Shown in pieces: positions 26,592 to 35,929 of a DNA stretch of 64,000 nt. Location of the stretch: NCBI GenBank assembly GCA_022448725.1, contig JAKUTR010000009.1, forward strand, positions 1-64,000, written 5' to 3'. This DNA is from SAR202 cluster bacterium (lineage in GTDB: Bacteria > Chloroflexota > Dehalococcoidia > Lucifugimonadales > VXLM01). The translations under genes were made by a program, and so were the position numbers. The notes below the pieces were generated by a model. It did not search any database and was not told the origin of the DNA. It was given only the letters and a program-made list of their open reading frames with translations. How positions within the stretch are numbered: position 1 is the first letter of the stretch; every line of letters starts with the position of its first letter.

Positions 26592-28007
26592 CTAAGCAAG
26601 TTGGTATTCCCGGCTCGCGCCGATCAGGCCTAGTAATTCTGCAATCCGACTTCCCAATTCATTTTTGTCATCAGTCGCTTTTTCTATTCCAGCAACGTGG
26701 TCGTGAAGGACATTGAGGGTGTCGCGCGATACATCGAGAGACCCCATGGCTTCCAAACAATCGTCTACAAGTTGTTCCGCAGTAACGCCAGACTCTTTAT
26801 TTTCAGTTAGACGGTTGATAATCGTCCTAACACCCGGTTGATCCGGGTTCGATAGTTCGTTAGCAACAAAGTTAACTCGCTCAACTAGCGCACCGCTATC
26901 AATCCATTCATCACCCTCATGCCACCCTTCAACGGTTGGAGGGTTTAGCAAACCCTGGCCCATAAAAAATGCTTGTTGAGCTACATCGTCAACACCAAGG
27001 GTTGGCTTAGTGTAACTGCCAGCAGTTCTAACAGCTCCTACAACTAACTCCACAGGACCTTTAACGCGCGCATACCTAGCTTCTTCGGATTTAAAGTAAC
27101 TAGAATTAAACAAGGTGCGTAATACAGTTCTTATCTCGTAGTTAGATTCAAAGTAAGACCGCTTCATTTCATCTATGCAAACCTGCCCGTTTTCAGTCAC
27201 TTGATCTGCTGCAAAGAACTGGAATAAGCGAGTACAAATAAACTGGGCCGCCGCATCCTGTTTACAAATTATCTTTACAATATCTTCACCGTTAAAGTTT
27301 CCGGTTTCTCCTAAAAATGTCTTCTCTCCTGCATCATGATCACCCTCATCAAAGTTGAAATGCCAAGCAATACGACTGTATGGCCAGATAGAATCCTTCA
27401 TTGCTCGCATCGCCATGTAATCGACGTTGCCTAGAGTCCACCCAGTGAATGCGCGAGACGCTTCTTTAATGTCGTCTTCGCTGTAGTTGCCAATCCCCAT
27501 CGAAAACAACTCAAGGAGTTCACGCCCGTAGTTCTCATTTATATGGCCATTATGGTTCTCGTTGTTATCAAGCCATAACAACATTGCTGGGTCTTTCGAA
27601 AGCTCAATCAACAGGGTGTCGAAAGGCCCAAACCCGTGTCGCCGGAACATCTCTATTTGGTTTAATAAGGCTCTGGCTTGGTTAAGTTTCGTATAGCCAG
27701 TCGCGAAAAGCCCGTGGAAAAAAAGAGCCAGTCGTTCTTCCAAAGGGTTAGCAGAGGTCACCATACGGTAGACCCAATTTCCTGCAGCGGAGAATGGTTG
27801 TCGCAACTCCGACTGATCTACATGGTAACGTCGAATAATGTCCTGCGGTATGTCACCAGCCTCACCAGGATGTAGCAACTCTTCCACCGTAGTTGCGTAT
27901 CCTTTGGCAGCCCGAGCCTCCAACTCTCCTATTGTCGCCCCGAAGCCTGCACGACGCATTAAATGGGCCATCAATTTTATTTCTTGGCGGCTGGCTGTTG
28001 TAGTCAT
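26592..28007 (-). CDS. DUF1800 family protein, copy 2
   Basis: A 471-residue protein of the DUF1800 family. Hallmarks are LMAHLMRRAGFGATIGELE at the N-terminus, LERLALFFHGLFATGYTKL-like segment after about residue 90, NENYGRELLELFSMG followed by EASRAFTGWTLGN, and LLNPPTVEGWHEGDEWIDSG near residue 365. Most DUF1800 proteins that I know from Planctomycetes and Proteobacteria carry secretion signals and pair with DUF1501; this one starts directly with the core domain. It is clearly a paralog of the protein at 29117-30547. The biochemical role of the family is not established. AGGAGG-like sequence precedes the ATG (plus strand cctcct at 28012-28017). Confidence 0.85.
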   Translation of the reverse strand: MTTTASRQEIKLMAHLMRRAGFGATIGELEARAAKGYATTVEELLHPGEAGDIPQDIIRRYHVDQSELRQPFSAAGNWVYRMVTSANPLEERLALFFHGLFATGYTKLNQARALLNQIEMFRRHGFGPFDTLLIELSKDPAMLLWLDNNENHNGHINENYGRELLELFSMGIGNYSEDDIKEASRAFTGWTLGNVDYMAMRAMKDSIWPYSRIAWHFNFDEGDHDAGEKTFLGETGNFNGEDIVKIICKQDAAAQFICTRLFQFFAADQVTENGQVCIDEMKRSYFESNYEIRTVLRTLFNSSYFKSEEARYARVKGPVELVVGAVRTAGSYTKPTLGVDDVAQQAFFMGQGLLNPPTVEGWHEGDEWIDSGALVERVNFVANELSNPDQPGVRTIINRLTENKESGVTAEQLVDDCLEAMGSLDVSRDTLNVLHDHVAGIEKATDDKNELGSRIAELLGLIGASREYQLA

Positions 28008-28086
28008 TAGGACCTCCTAAATCGATACGAAGTGGGTAATGTTTTTTCCAAACGTTACAGGGATGAATTACTTTCCAGTATCACGA

Positions 28087-29103
28087 TTAATTATTCTTTT
28101 TGTACACTTGAATTCTGTGTCTGTTTCGCTCCAGAATGAAAAGTTTGTCATCAAATAACTCTACGCAGATGGGGCTCCAAAATATAGGCTCTATATGGGA
28201 TGCGATCTCATGTGGATCATCTGTATCAAGGAGATGATACTGTTCTAGATCCGACTGAGAACGTGCTCCCTTTTCGTCCGGGTTAGAATCCAAATAGTCC
28301 TGTGCCCATACCGAATCGGTCGCCTCCCCATAGATTTTCTGTACAAAGCAACCATCCGGATCAAGGATTTGGACCCGCTCATTTGCCCAGTCAGCGATAT
28401 ATAGATAACCATCTTCATCGACGGCTACACTGGCAGGACGGTTGAGTTGTCCATCACCACTACCTGACTCCCCATAAGTTCGAACAAACTGTCCTTCTGT
28501 TGTGAATCTCTGGATACGGTCATTTCGCCAGTCGGCTACGAACAGGTCTCCTCCCGGAGCAACAGTGATCCCCCATGGCAAATTGAGTTGGCCCACTCCA
28601 TCCCCCGGCGAGCCGAAGGCTCTTATAAATTCGCCATCAGTGGTAAACACCTGGATACGTCCGTTTCTGTGGTCAGAGACGTATAGGTTGTCCTCATAAT
28701 CTAGCGTGAGTCCAGCCGGGCCATTAATTTGACCGGGGCCCGAACCTTTCACTCCCCACTTGTTAACGAAGTTTACTTCGCGGTCAAATTTCGAGATACG
28801 CTGCAAGTATTCGTCAGCAACGTATAGGTTATTCTCGGAATCTACAGCAATATCAGTTGGCCATGTAAACTGACCATCATTACTTCCGTAGCTCCCGAAA
28901 TCTCCGCCATAATTGGATTCGTAATCCATCACGGTTATTCGAGCGCCTCGGGTGTCTCCGTCGTGAGATCTTCCCTGGATGAACATCTGACCGTCAGGTC
29001 GAATCGTCAGGCTGACAGGGTAGTAAAAACCGCGAGCGTCCATCGCGGCGTAGCCCAGGGTCCGATCGTACTTCAAGTGTTGTGTTGCCGTTTGAGTAGC
29101 CAT
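28087..29103 (-). CDS. NHL-repeat beta-propeller protein, copy 1
   Basis: A 338-residue six-bladed NHL propeller. Blades include NLYVADEYLQRISKFDREV, NLYVSDHRNGRIQVFTTDG, DLFVADWRNDRIQRFTTEG and YLYIADWANERVQILDPDG. As in copy 2, the last blade holds a helical insertion (LDSNPDEKGARSQSDLEQYH), then IEPIFWSPICV and NRHRIQVYKKN. No signal peptide is present. Its start is 13 bases after the stop of DUF1800 copy 1. The N-terminal segment LGYAAMDARGFYYPVSLTI resembles the start of the tiny protein at 48388-48582. Function unknown. Confidence 0.83.
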   Translation of the reverse strand: MATQTATQHLKYDRTLGYAAMDARGFYYPVSLTIRPDGQMFIQGRSHDGDTRGARITVMDYESNYGGDFGSYGSNDGQFTWPTDIAVDSENNLYVADEYLQRISKFDREVNFVNKWGVKGSGPGQINGPAGLTLDYEDNLYVSDHRNGRIQVFTTDGEFIRAFGSPGDGVGQLNLPWGITVAPGGDLFVADWRNDRIQRFTTEGQFVRTYGESGSGDGQLNRPASVAVDEDGYLYIADWANERVQILDPDGCFVQKIYGEATDSVWAQDYLDSNPDEKGARSQSDLEQYHLLDTDDPHEIASHIEPIFWSPICVELFDDKLFILERNRHRIQVYKKNN

Positions 29104-29116
29104 ACTGGAAATGGTA

Positions 29117-30547
29117 TTAACCTTTTTGGAACTCGGGAGTTGCAGCGATTAGTTGGAACATTTCGGCCACCCGTCTACGGCCAGCATCTTCACCGTTGAC
29201 TTCTAAGCTGCCATCCCTTGCAGCATGTGCTACAAGATGTCCTTGACTCTCATGGCTGATCTGCACTGCGCCCATTTGATCAAGACATACCTCGACAAGT
29301 CTTTCGGGACTTGCGTGCCCGCCTGTAGATAGCACAAAGCCATCAATCATCTGCCGCACTCCGGGCTTGGTAACATCATTGAAATGAGAAGAAGCGAAAT
29401 TCACTCGTTCAACAAGGTTTCCAGTATCTATCCACTCATCACCCCAGTGCCAGCCTTCGACAGAAGGAGGATTCACTAACGATTGGCCCATGACACCTAC
29501 GGAGCCTGCTTCAGCATTCATTGCAGGATCATAATCATCGTACTCGCCAGTTAACCTAAGAACCCCTGCCACTACTTCTGAGGGGCTCTTAACCTTCTCG
29601 TACCAAACGGTTTCATCTTTGAAAAAGTCTGCCTGGAAAAGTCTTTGAAGCATTGGCTTAATCTGGTACCCATTTTCAAAATATGCCTCAACTAACATCT
29701 CAATCGCTTTAGGGTCACGAGGAGGGGTATACGGCCAGGATGGTACAGGGGGTTCATCCGCCACAAAAAAACTGTACATATGGCGAGCTATAAATATGGC
29801 TGTTGCTTCCTGCTGACAAATGATATCCACGACAGATTCACCTGCCGATTTATCTCGGTGTCCTAGAAAATCGATCTCAAGTTGGTCGTGGTCATTCTCA
29901 CGGAATTCGAAATGTAGGTTCAGGCGACCATAGGGCCAGAGGGAGTCGTTACGAGCTTTCATGGTCATGTAGTCAGTGTTAGCAACGGTCCAACCAGTGA
30001 ACGCTCGAGAGGCTTCTTTTACATCATCTTCAGTGTAGTTACCGACACCCATAGAGAAAAGTTCGAGAAGCTCTCGTCCATAGTTTTCGTTGATCGCTCC
30101 ACTGTGGTTATCATTATTATCTAGCCAAAGAATCATTGAAGGTTCTTTGGACAACTTAACAAGTAGGTTAGGGAGGTCTCCAAATCCATGTTCTCGAAAC
30201 ATTTCGATCTGGTCCATCAATACCCGACCCTGAGCAAGTTTGGCATATCCCGTCGCAAAAACCCCATGCCAGAATAGTGTTGTTTTTTCAACAAGAGGGG
30301 TCTGACTATTGATCATGCGATGGAGCCAAAATGCATTGAACCCGGCCATGCCCAAACCGCCCGAGTAGTCTGGGTGATAGCGGCGTGCCAAATCAATCTC
30401 AATCCCATCGTCTTTCTCAGTATTAAAGAGCCAATCAATAGTCGCCTCGTACCCTTGCGCCGCTAATTCTTCGAGCTCAGTACGAGTAGCACCGAAACCA
30501 GCCCGCCTCATCAGATGGGCAATTAACTCAACATTCTTTGTTTCCAT
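29117..30547 (-). CDS. DUF1800 family protein, copy 1
   Basis: A 476-residue DUF1800 protein. LIAHLMRRAGFGATRTELE, EKTTLFWHGVFATGYAKL, NENYGRELLELFSMGVGNY, EASRAFTGWTVAN and LVNPPSVEGWHWGDEWIDTG are all shared with copy 2 at 26592-28007, and the two align over their whole length. There is no signal peptide or membrane segment, so the protein is predicted cytoplasmic, unlike most members I know. It follows DUF1501 after 185 bases and precedes NHL copy 1 by 13 bases. No catalytic residues are established for the family. Confidence 0.85.
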   Translation of the reverse strand: METKNVELIAHLMRRAGFGATRTELEELAAQGYEATIDWLFNTEKDDGIEIDLARRYHPDYSGGLGMAGFNAFWLHRMINSQTPLVEKTTLFWHGVFATGYAKLAQGRVLMDQIEMFREHGFGDLPNLLVKLSKEPSMILWLDNNDNHSGAINENYGRELLELFSMGVGNYTEDDVKEASRAFTGWTVANTDYMTMKARNDSLWPYGRLNLHFEFRENDHDQLEIDFLGHRDKSAGESVVDIICQQEATAIFIARHMYSFFVADEPPVPSWPYTPPRDPKAIEMLVEAYFENGYQIKPMLQRLFQADFFKDETVWYEKVKSPSEVVAGVLRLTGEYDDYDPAMNAEAGSVGVMGQSLVNPPSVEGWHWGDEWIDTGNLVERVNFASSHFNDVTKPGVRQMIDGFVLSTGGHASPERLVEVCLDQMGAVQISHESQGHLVAHAARDGSLEVNGEDAGRRRVAEMFQLIAATPEFQKG

Positions 30548-30732
30548 ATTGACTCCATGTTAGGGGCCTGCCTGGAAAACCAAACCCCGATGTTCATCTT
30601 TTACTAAGAAGCTTCCTTATAGATACCACACCACATCACCGTGATTTGTGGTCCGCTTTTTGCCAGCCCTCAGTCTAACCACGATTGCCCGGTCGACAAT
30701 GATTTTCAGCACGACCGGAACTATTTGGATCA

Positions 30733-31890
30733 TTAGTGTGCTCCGTTCGACCCATTTCCATTCGCAAAGAAGTCAAACTTCTCAAACGTCCCATTTACGA
30801 TAGGAACGGCATCAAGCCCGAACCAGTCTTCAAGCAAAGTTGTATACGTCATACGGAAGTCGTTATTGAAGCGCAAATCACCTTCAAGGTGATCCTTTTC
30901 CTTAATTGAGGGATAGTAAGAGTATTGCCCACCTTTTACCGAGTTACCGATCAAGAACGCGACTCCTCCTGAACCGTGATCTGTTCCGGAGCCGTTGTCC
31001 TTGATCCTACGACCGAATTCAGAGAAGACCATAATCACAGTGTCATCAGCAGCGTCATGTTCATCCATGTCATCAACGAAGTCGCCGATAGCTCCGTCAA
31101 GATCACTCCAAAGCTTCTGGTGAGTAGCTAACTCGCCCGCATGCGTGTCGTATGAACCCTGCTGGGTGTAGAAAATACGGGTGCCCAGATCAGCAAACAT
31201 AACCTGAGCTGCATCTCGCATACTTGAGGCTATGGAATTCCCTGCATACTCCACATTGGACTGATATCTCTCAACGGCAGTGCGCAAGATATCAGCTCCC
31301 TTCATAGCGTCTGTGCCTGTCTGGCCAAGAAACTCCATCACAGGTCCACCCGCTCCAGCTGCTCCATACATTTTGGAGAAGGTGTCTAAGGCGAATTTTC
31401 GGAGATCATCATCCTGCATGTCAGGGAATAGTCCGTACGTTTCAAGGTTCCCAACAGACGCAACGGGTACCCCTCTACAACCAAGAGCCCTCGGAAGTCC
31501 TCGGCCGAAGTTAACTGCCGTAAGGACATTCTCACCTTTTGGATCGAGATCACGAGTTGTGCGCCCCAGCCATCCTTCATTACCAATGTCTTCAGGAAGG
31601 GCAGTGTGCCAAATATCCATTGACCGGAAATGCGACCTGTTAGGATTTGCATAGCCAATTCCGTGAATAATGGCCACTTTACCCTGATCCCACAATCTCT
31701 TAATGGAGTTAAGTCCCGGACGCAAGCCGATCTCGTCGTCAATCGGAATGACATCTTCTGGATCAATTTTTATGGAGCCTCTGAAATCGTAGTAGTCGCC
31801 ACTTGCGTATGGAACAACCGTGTTCAGGTAATCATTACCACCACTGAGTTGAACCACCACAAGTTTTTTATCTTCAGTTGTCGAGACCAT
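30733..31890 (-). CDS. DUF1501 family protein
   Basis: A 385-residue protein of the DUF1501 family, which is related to the alkaline phosphatase/sulfatase fold. Core motifs are LVVVQLSGGNDYLNTVVPY at the N-terminus, NRSHFRSMDIWHTA, GSYDTHAGELATHQKLW, and VIMVFSEFGRRIKDNG followed by GTDHGSGG, which includes likely metal ligands. The family usually has a Tat signal with an RR motif; here the chain starts only nine residues before the core, so it should stay in the cytoplasm. GGAG precedes the ATG. It is the first gene of the DUF1800/NHL cluster and is divergent from leuS. Confidence 0.87.
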   Translation of the reverse strand: MVSTTEDKKLVVVQLSGGNDYLNTVVPYASGDYYDFRGSIKIDPEDVIPIDDEIGLRPGLNSIKRLWDQGKVAIIHGIGYANPNRSHFRSMDIWHTALPEDIGNEGWLGRTTRDLDPKGENVLTAVNFGRGLPRALGCRGVPVASVGNLETYGLFPDMQDDDLRKFALDTFSKMYGAAGAGGPVMEFLGQTGTDAMKGADILRTAVERYQSNVEYAGNSIASSMRDAAQVMFADLGTRIFYTQQGSYDTHAGELATHQKLWSDLDGAIGDFVDDMDEHDAADDTVIMVFSEFGRRIKDNGSGTDHGSGGVAFLIGNSVKGGQYSYYPSIKEKDHLEGDLRFNNDFRMTYTTLLEDWFGLDAVPIVNGTFEKFDFFANGNGSNGAH

Positions 31891-32137
31891 TACGCTCCAC
31901 CCCCCATACTTTTCGTTTTTGATAAGTTTCGTAGCTATCCGGTAAGGCGTAAGTTACACCATACGAGACGATCCTTTCAATACCTCGTGAGGCCCAAAGT
32001 TAACCTGTAACCTAGTAATCAACAATGCTAACAACCCTATCGGTAGAAATTTGAGTAGCACCGCAGGGCTAAGTGTCACATTTTTAAATGCCAGACATAG
32101 ATAAACCGGTGTATGGTATTTAGATGGAGTACGGCAA

Positions 32138-34612
32138 ATGACGGCAACGCCAGAACACGGTAACGAGACCCGATATCCCGCAACAAAAGTGGAACGTAAA
32201 TGGCAGGACCGCTGGGACAAAGATGGTCTCTACCAAGTCAGTGATGATGACCCTCGTCCAAAGTGGTACGAACTTACTATGTACCCATATCCATCAGGCG
32301 ACCTACATATCGGCCACTGGTACACATTGGCAGGTGCAGATGCCCACGCCCGTCTAGTACGTATGAAAGGGTACAACGTCATGCACCCGATGGGATTCGA
32401 CTCTTTCGGTCTGCCTGCGGAGAACGCGGCTATCAAGGGAGGAGTTCACCCATACGAAAGCACGATGGCTAACATCGACAAGATGAGAAAACAGTTACGA
32501 TCCATGGGGACTATCTATGACTGGAACCGTGAGATAGTAACTTCAGATCCTGAGTACTACAAATGGAATCAGTGGCTATTCCTCAAACTATACGAAAAGG
32601 GTTTAGCATACCGCGCTTTTGCACCCGCAAATTGGTGTCCGACTGATAACACAGTCCTCGCGAACGAACAGGTTGAAGATGGCCGTTGCGAGAGGTGTGA
32701 TACCGAGGTTGAACGACGAGAACTCAATCAATGGTTCTTCCGAATCACAGAGTACGCAGATGAACTGTTAGAACACTCGGATAAAGACTGGCCAGAACGT
32801 GTGGACACTATGCAAACAAACTGGATCGGCCGCAGTGAGGGTGTAGATATTCAGTTTGACATCTCAGAGTATGGTCTCGATGAAAAAATACTCACTACCT
32901 TTACGACTCGAATCGATACAGTATTCGGGGTCACATTCTTGGTAATGGCTCCTGAGCACCCACTCGTCAATCAACTTACGACTGAAGAGAACCGCGAGCC
33001 AGTAGAAGCCTATTTAGACCAAGCACGAAAACAGTCTGAGATCGAACGTCTATCCACCGAAAAAGTGAAGACTGGTGTACCTACAGGTGCTTACGCCACC
33101 AACAGGCTTAATGGTGAACGAGTCCCCATTCTGGTCGGTGATTATGTACTGCTTACATATGGTACCGGCATCGTAATGGGTGTCCCTGCACACGATAGCC
33201 GTGACTTCCAGTTTGCTATGAAATATGGCCTGCCGGTCAAAGTCGTTATTGCACCCGACAACTGGAATGGTGAGTCCCTTGAAGAGGCTTATCTTGAACC
33301 AGGGACTCAGGTAAATTCGGGGCAATTCGATGGGATGGACAGTAAAACGGGTTGGCATGCCATCGCGAGCTTTATCGAAGCAAATGATTGGGGGTCTCGC
33401 ACGGTTCAATACCGCATGCGTGACTGGCTTATCTCACGCCAACGCTATTGGGGTACGCCGATACCCATCATCTATTGTGACGACTGTGGCACGGTGCCGG
33501 TCCAAGAGAGCGACCTCCCTGTCACGCTGCCAAAAGACGCTGAGTTTCGGCCAACCGGCGAATCTCCTCTTAAGCTAAACAAAGCGTTTGTTAACACCAC
33601 ATGTCCCAAATGCAGTCAACCTGCTACTCGAGAAACCGACACGATGGACACGTTTGTCGATTCCTCATGGTACCAATTTCGCTATGCCAACCCGCACTAC
33701 AAGGACGGCCCTGTTGATCCAGTTACCATGAACATATGGGGCGCTGTTGACCAGTACACTGGTGGGGCTGAGCATGCAGTAATGCACCTGCTGTACGCGC
33801 GTTTTTTCACCAAGGCTATGCGTGACCTCGGTTTATTAGCAGTTAATGAGCCCTTCAAACGATTATTTAATCAGGGCCACATCCTCTCACAGGGAGAGAA
33901 GATGTCGAAGTCACGGGGCAACGTGGTCGCACCAGACCAATTTGTCGAATCACTGGGGGCGGACGCTGTTCGATGCTATCTGATGTTCATCGGCCCATGG
34001 GACCAAGGGGGTGATTGGAACAACGAAGGAGCTAAGGGCATGTCCCGATGGCTAAACCGCGTATGGGAAATTGGTCAGCGTGATTCATCCATACTGAATT
34101 CCAATACAACGAACACTGACTTGGACCGGGAAATGGTCCGCGCAACTCACAAAACGATTAAGCGGGTAATCACTGATCTTGAGCGCTTCAAATTCAATAC
34201 CGGCATCGCTGCATTAATGGAACTGACCAACTCTATGAACAAGTACTGGGATTCACAAGCCGTAGCATCAACAACTTGGGACGATACTGTGAAGATATTG
34301 TTAACTTTACTTTCACCGATGGCCCCACACATAACTGAGGAACTTTGGGAACGTCAGGGGCACACCTACAGTATTCACAACGAACGCATACCGCAATACG
34401 ACGACCACCTAGCAGCCGACGATGTGATAACTCTAGTAGTACAGGTGAATGGGCGCCTACGTGACACAATAGAAGTTGAAGCAACGCTCAATGAAAAAGA
34501 AGCTACAGAAATCGCACTGACCTCAGAGAACGTGATGCGCTTCATAGAAGAGCAGGAAATAGTAAAAGTAATCTATGTACCTGGTAAGCTAGTCAATATT
34601 GTTGCAAAGTAA
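32138..34612 (+). CDS. leuS: Leucyl-tRNA synthetase
   Basis: An 824-residue class I synthetase that charges tRNA-Leu. The HIGH signature lies at residues 57-60 in SGDLHIGHWYTLAGADAH. The CP1 editing domain (about 220-420) includes TTFTTRIDTVFGVTFLVMAPEHP and GIVMGVPAHDSRDFQFA, the latter with the conserved editing Asp. WYQFRYANP and GEKMSKSRGNVVAPD (KMSKS) mark the catalytic core, and the C-terminus has the anticodon-binding helices and VQVNGRLRD. Length is normal for bacterial LeuRS. GGAG stands 8 bases before the ATG. It is divergent from the DUF1501 gene across 247 bases. Confidence 0.97.
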   Translation: MTATPEHGNETRYPATKVERKWQDRWDKDGLYQVSDDDPRPKWYELTMYPYPSGDLHIGHWYTLAGADAHARLVRMKGYNVMHPMGFDSFGLPAENAAIKGGVHPYESTMANIDKMRKQLRSMGTIYDWNREIVTSDPEYYKWNQWLFLKLYEKGLAYRAFAPANWCPTDNTVLANEQVEDGRCERCDTEVERRELNQWFFRITEYADELLEHSDKDWPERVDTMQTNWIGRSEGVDIQFDISEYGLDEKILTTFTTRIDTVFGVTFLVMAPEHPLVNQLTTEENREPVEAYLDQARKQSEIERLSTEKVKTGVPTGAYATNRLNGERVPILVGDYVLLTYGTGIVMGVPAHDSRDFQFAMKYGLPVKVVIAPDNWNGESLEEAYLEPGTQVNSGQFDGMDSKTGWHAIASFIEANDWGSRTVQYRMRDWLISRQRYWGTPIPIIYCDDCGTVPVQESDLPVTLPKDAEFRPTGESPLKLNKAFVNTTCPKCSQPATRETDTMDTFVDSSWYQFRYANPHYKDGPVDPVTMNIWGAVDQYTGGAEHAVMHLLYARFFTKAMRDLGLLAVNEPFKRLFNQGHILSQGEKMSKSRGNVVAPDQFVESLGADAVRCYLMFIGPWDQGGDWNNEGAKGMSRWLNRVWEIGQRDSSILNSNTTNTDLDREMVRATHKTIKRVITDLERFKFNTGIAALMELTNSMNKYWDSQAVASTTWDDTVKILLTLLSPMAPHITEELWERQGHTYSIHNERIPQYDDHLAADDVITLVVQVNGRLRDTIEVEATLNEKEATEIALTSENVMRFIEEQEIVKVIYVPGKLVNIVAK

Positions 34613-34693
34613 ATGCTACACAACATGGATTGCACTGGTTGATACATTTCATCTCCCCACACCACAAATCGTAACCGCCAGCTTATTAATCCC

Positions 34694-35863
34694 TCACGCT
34701 ATGACCCGGAAATCATAGGTAATCCCATTTAGGTCCCCATCTGTAAATCGTGACATCCGTAGGGGAGATATATCCACAAGTTTGGCTTCTCCCTCAAGTA
34801 TCAGTTGCGCCATACATGTGCCAATCGCTGGAGAAAGTTTGAATCCATGTCCACTAAATCCAGTACATACATATAACCCATTTATCCCTTCAACCTTATC
34901 AACCACAGGATGCAAGTCTGGTGTAGAAGTATAGAGACCTGCATATCCTGTGAAGTATTCGCCATCAGCGATATCAGGGATACGTTGAGCAAGCCGCATC
35001 CAAATATTTTCGAGATAATCCATCGAGGGCTTCGGGTTATAAGTGTCGGGATCAACCTCTTGTTCTACGTTACCGTTACCAACTAGGGTGAGGTCAGTCC
35101 CTTCCGGCCTGAAATATGTCAAATTAGCTATGTCAGCTCCACCAGGATGATGTGGTAATCGATCTAGTGGACGCTTTATGAAAAACACTTCATGGCGGGT
35201 TGCTTCGAGTGGAATTTCGATACCTAATTTAGGGAAAAATCGAGCCGACCATGGACCTGTCGCTAGAACGACTATTGGCGTTTCGTAACGCTCTGTAGCA
35301 GTAGTGACCGCAACTACCCGATCTCCCTCTATCTCGACATTGGTGACTGGTGACTCGAGTTGCACATCAGCACCGAGTTCACGAGCACGCTGAGCAAAGG
35401 CCAGAGCGGTCCCAGACGGGTCTGCATGGCCAGATTCTGGTTCCCATGCGTACGTTTCACCATCGTTCAATTTAAAGCCTGGAGCAACTTCTTGAGCTTC
35501 ATCTTTGGAAATTAACGAAACCGGAACACCCACCCGTTGTTGTATTGCTGTGTTATGTGCAATACCACCAGCTTGCTCATCAGGAGCGATGACAATAAAT
35601 CCGCACTTCACAAAAGCAGGGTCGCCGCCTACAACATCGTCGAAGTTTTTAAACACCTTGTAACTTTCCCAAGCAAGTCGAGTGTTTACTTCAGTTGAAT
35701 AGTGCATACGGATGAGTCCGGACGATCTACCCGTCGACCCCGAGCCCAGAGTTTCGCGCTCCAAAAGTAGGGGAGACCGTACTCCTTGTTTCGCCAAGTT
35801 GTATAGTATGCTCGTCCCCATCACTCCACCACCGACGATGACGGCGTCTGTCGTTACAGTCAT
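34694..35863 (-). CDS. FAD-dependent amine oxidoreductase (DadA / sarcosine oxidase beta-like)
   Basis: A 389-residue flavoprotein of the DAO family. The dinucleotide fold is AVIVGGGVMGTSILYNLAKQG, followed by LGSGSTGRSSGLIRMHY, which resembles the SoxB-type flavin segment. IVVLATGPWS and the C-terminal GLYVCTGFSGHGFKLSPAIG complete the FAD site. Members oxidise secondary amines such as sarcosine, glycine betaine derivatives or D-amino acids; the substrate is not clear. GGAG precedes the ATG. It is divergent from leuB across 66 bases and near a second amine oxidase gene at 37829, which suggests methylated-amine or amino-acid use. Confidence 0.87.
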   Translation of the reverse strand: MTVTTDAVIVGGGVMGTSILYNLAKQGVRSPLLLERETLGSGSTGRSSGLIRMHYSTEVNTRLAWESYKVFKNFDDVVGGDPAFVKCGFIVIAPDEQAGGIAHNTAIQQRVGVPVSLISKDEAQEVAPGFKLNDGETYAWEPESGHADPSGTALAFAQRARELGADVQLESPVTNVEIEGDRVVAVTTATERYETPIVVLATGPWSARFFPKLGIEIPLEATRHEVFFIKRPLDRLPHHPGGADIANLTYFRPEGTDLTLVGNGNVEQEVDPDTYNPKPSMDYLENIWMRLAQRIPDIADGEYFTGYAGLYTSTPDLHPVVDKVEGINGLYVCTGFSGHGFKLSPAIGTCMAQLILEGEAKLVDISPLRMSRFTDGDLNGITYDFRVIA

Positions 35864-35876
35864 ATTCTTAATCTCC

Positions 35877-35913
35877 TAATACTTGACGTTATAATACTTG
35901 ACGGTTTTTGACA
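35877..35913 (+). promoter_or_regulatory. leuB upstream region with repeated TTGAC motifs and a TATAAT
   Basis: The 12-base sequence TAATACTTGACG occurs twice with a 15-base period (35877-35888 and 35892-35903), and a further TTGACA stands at 35908-35913. A perfect TATAAT lies at 35890-35895 between the copies. The region is the short divergent spacer between the FAD oxidoreductase and leuB. The TTGAC elements do not have -10 elements at the right distance downstream, so they could be operator half sites rather than -35 boxes. Confidence 0.4.
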
Positions 35914-35929
35914 TCACCAAGGAGCAACA

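Noticed and set aside
26085-26633. 182-residue open frame on the plus strand
   Set aside because: Antisense of an NHL propeller whose repeats keep the opposite frame open; no family match.
30624-30648. Hairpin between DUF1501 and DUF1800 as a terminator
   Set aside because: Interrupted stem, very small loop and no T tract in the direction of transcription.
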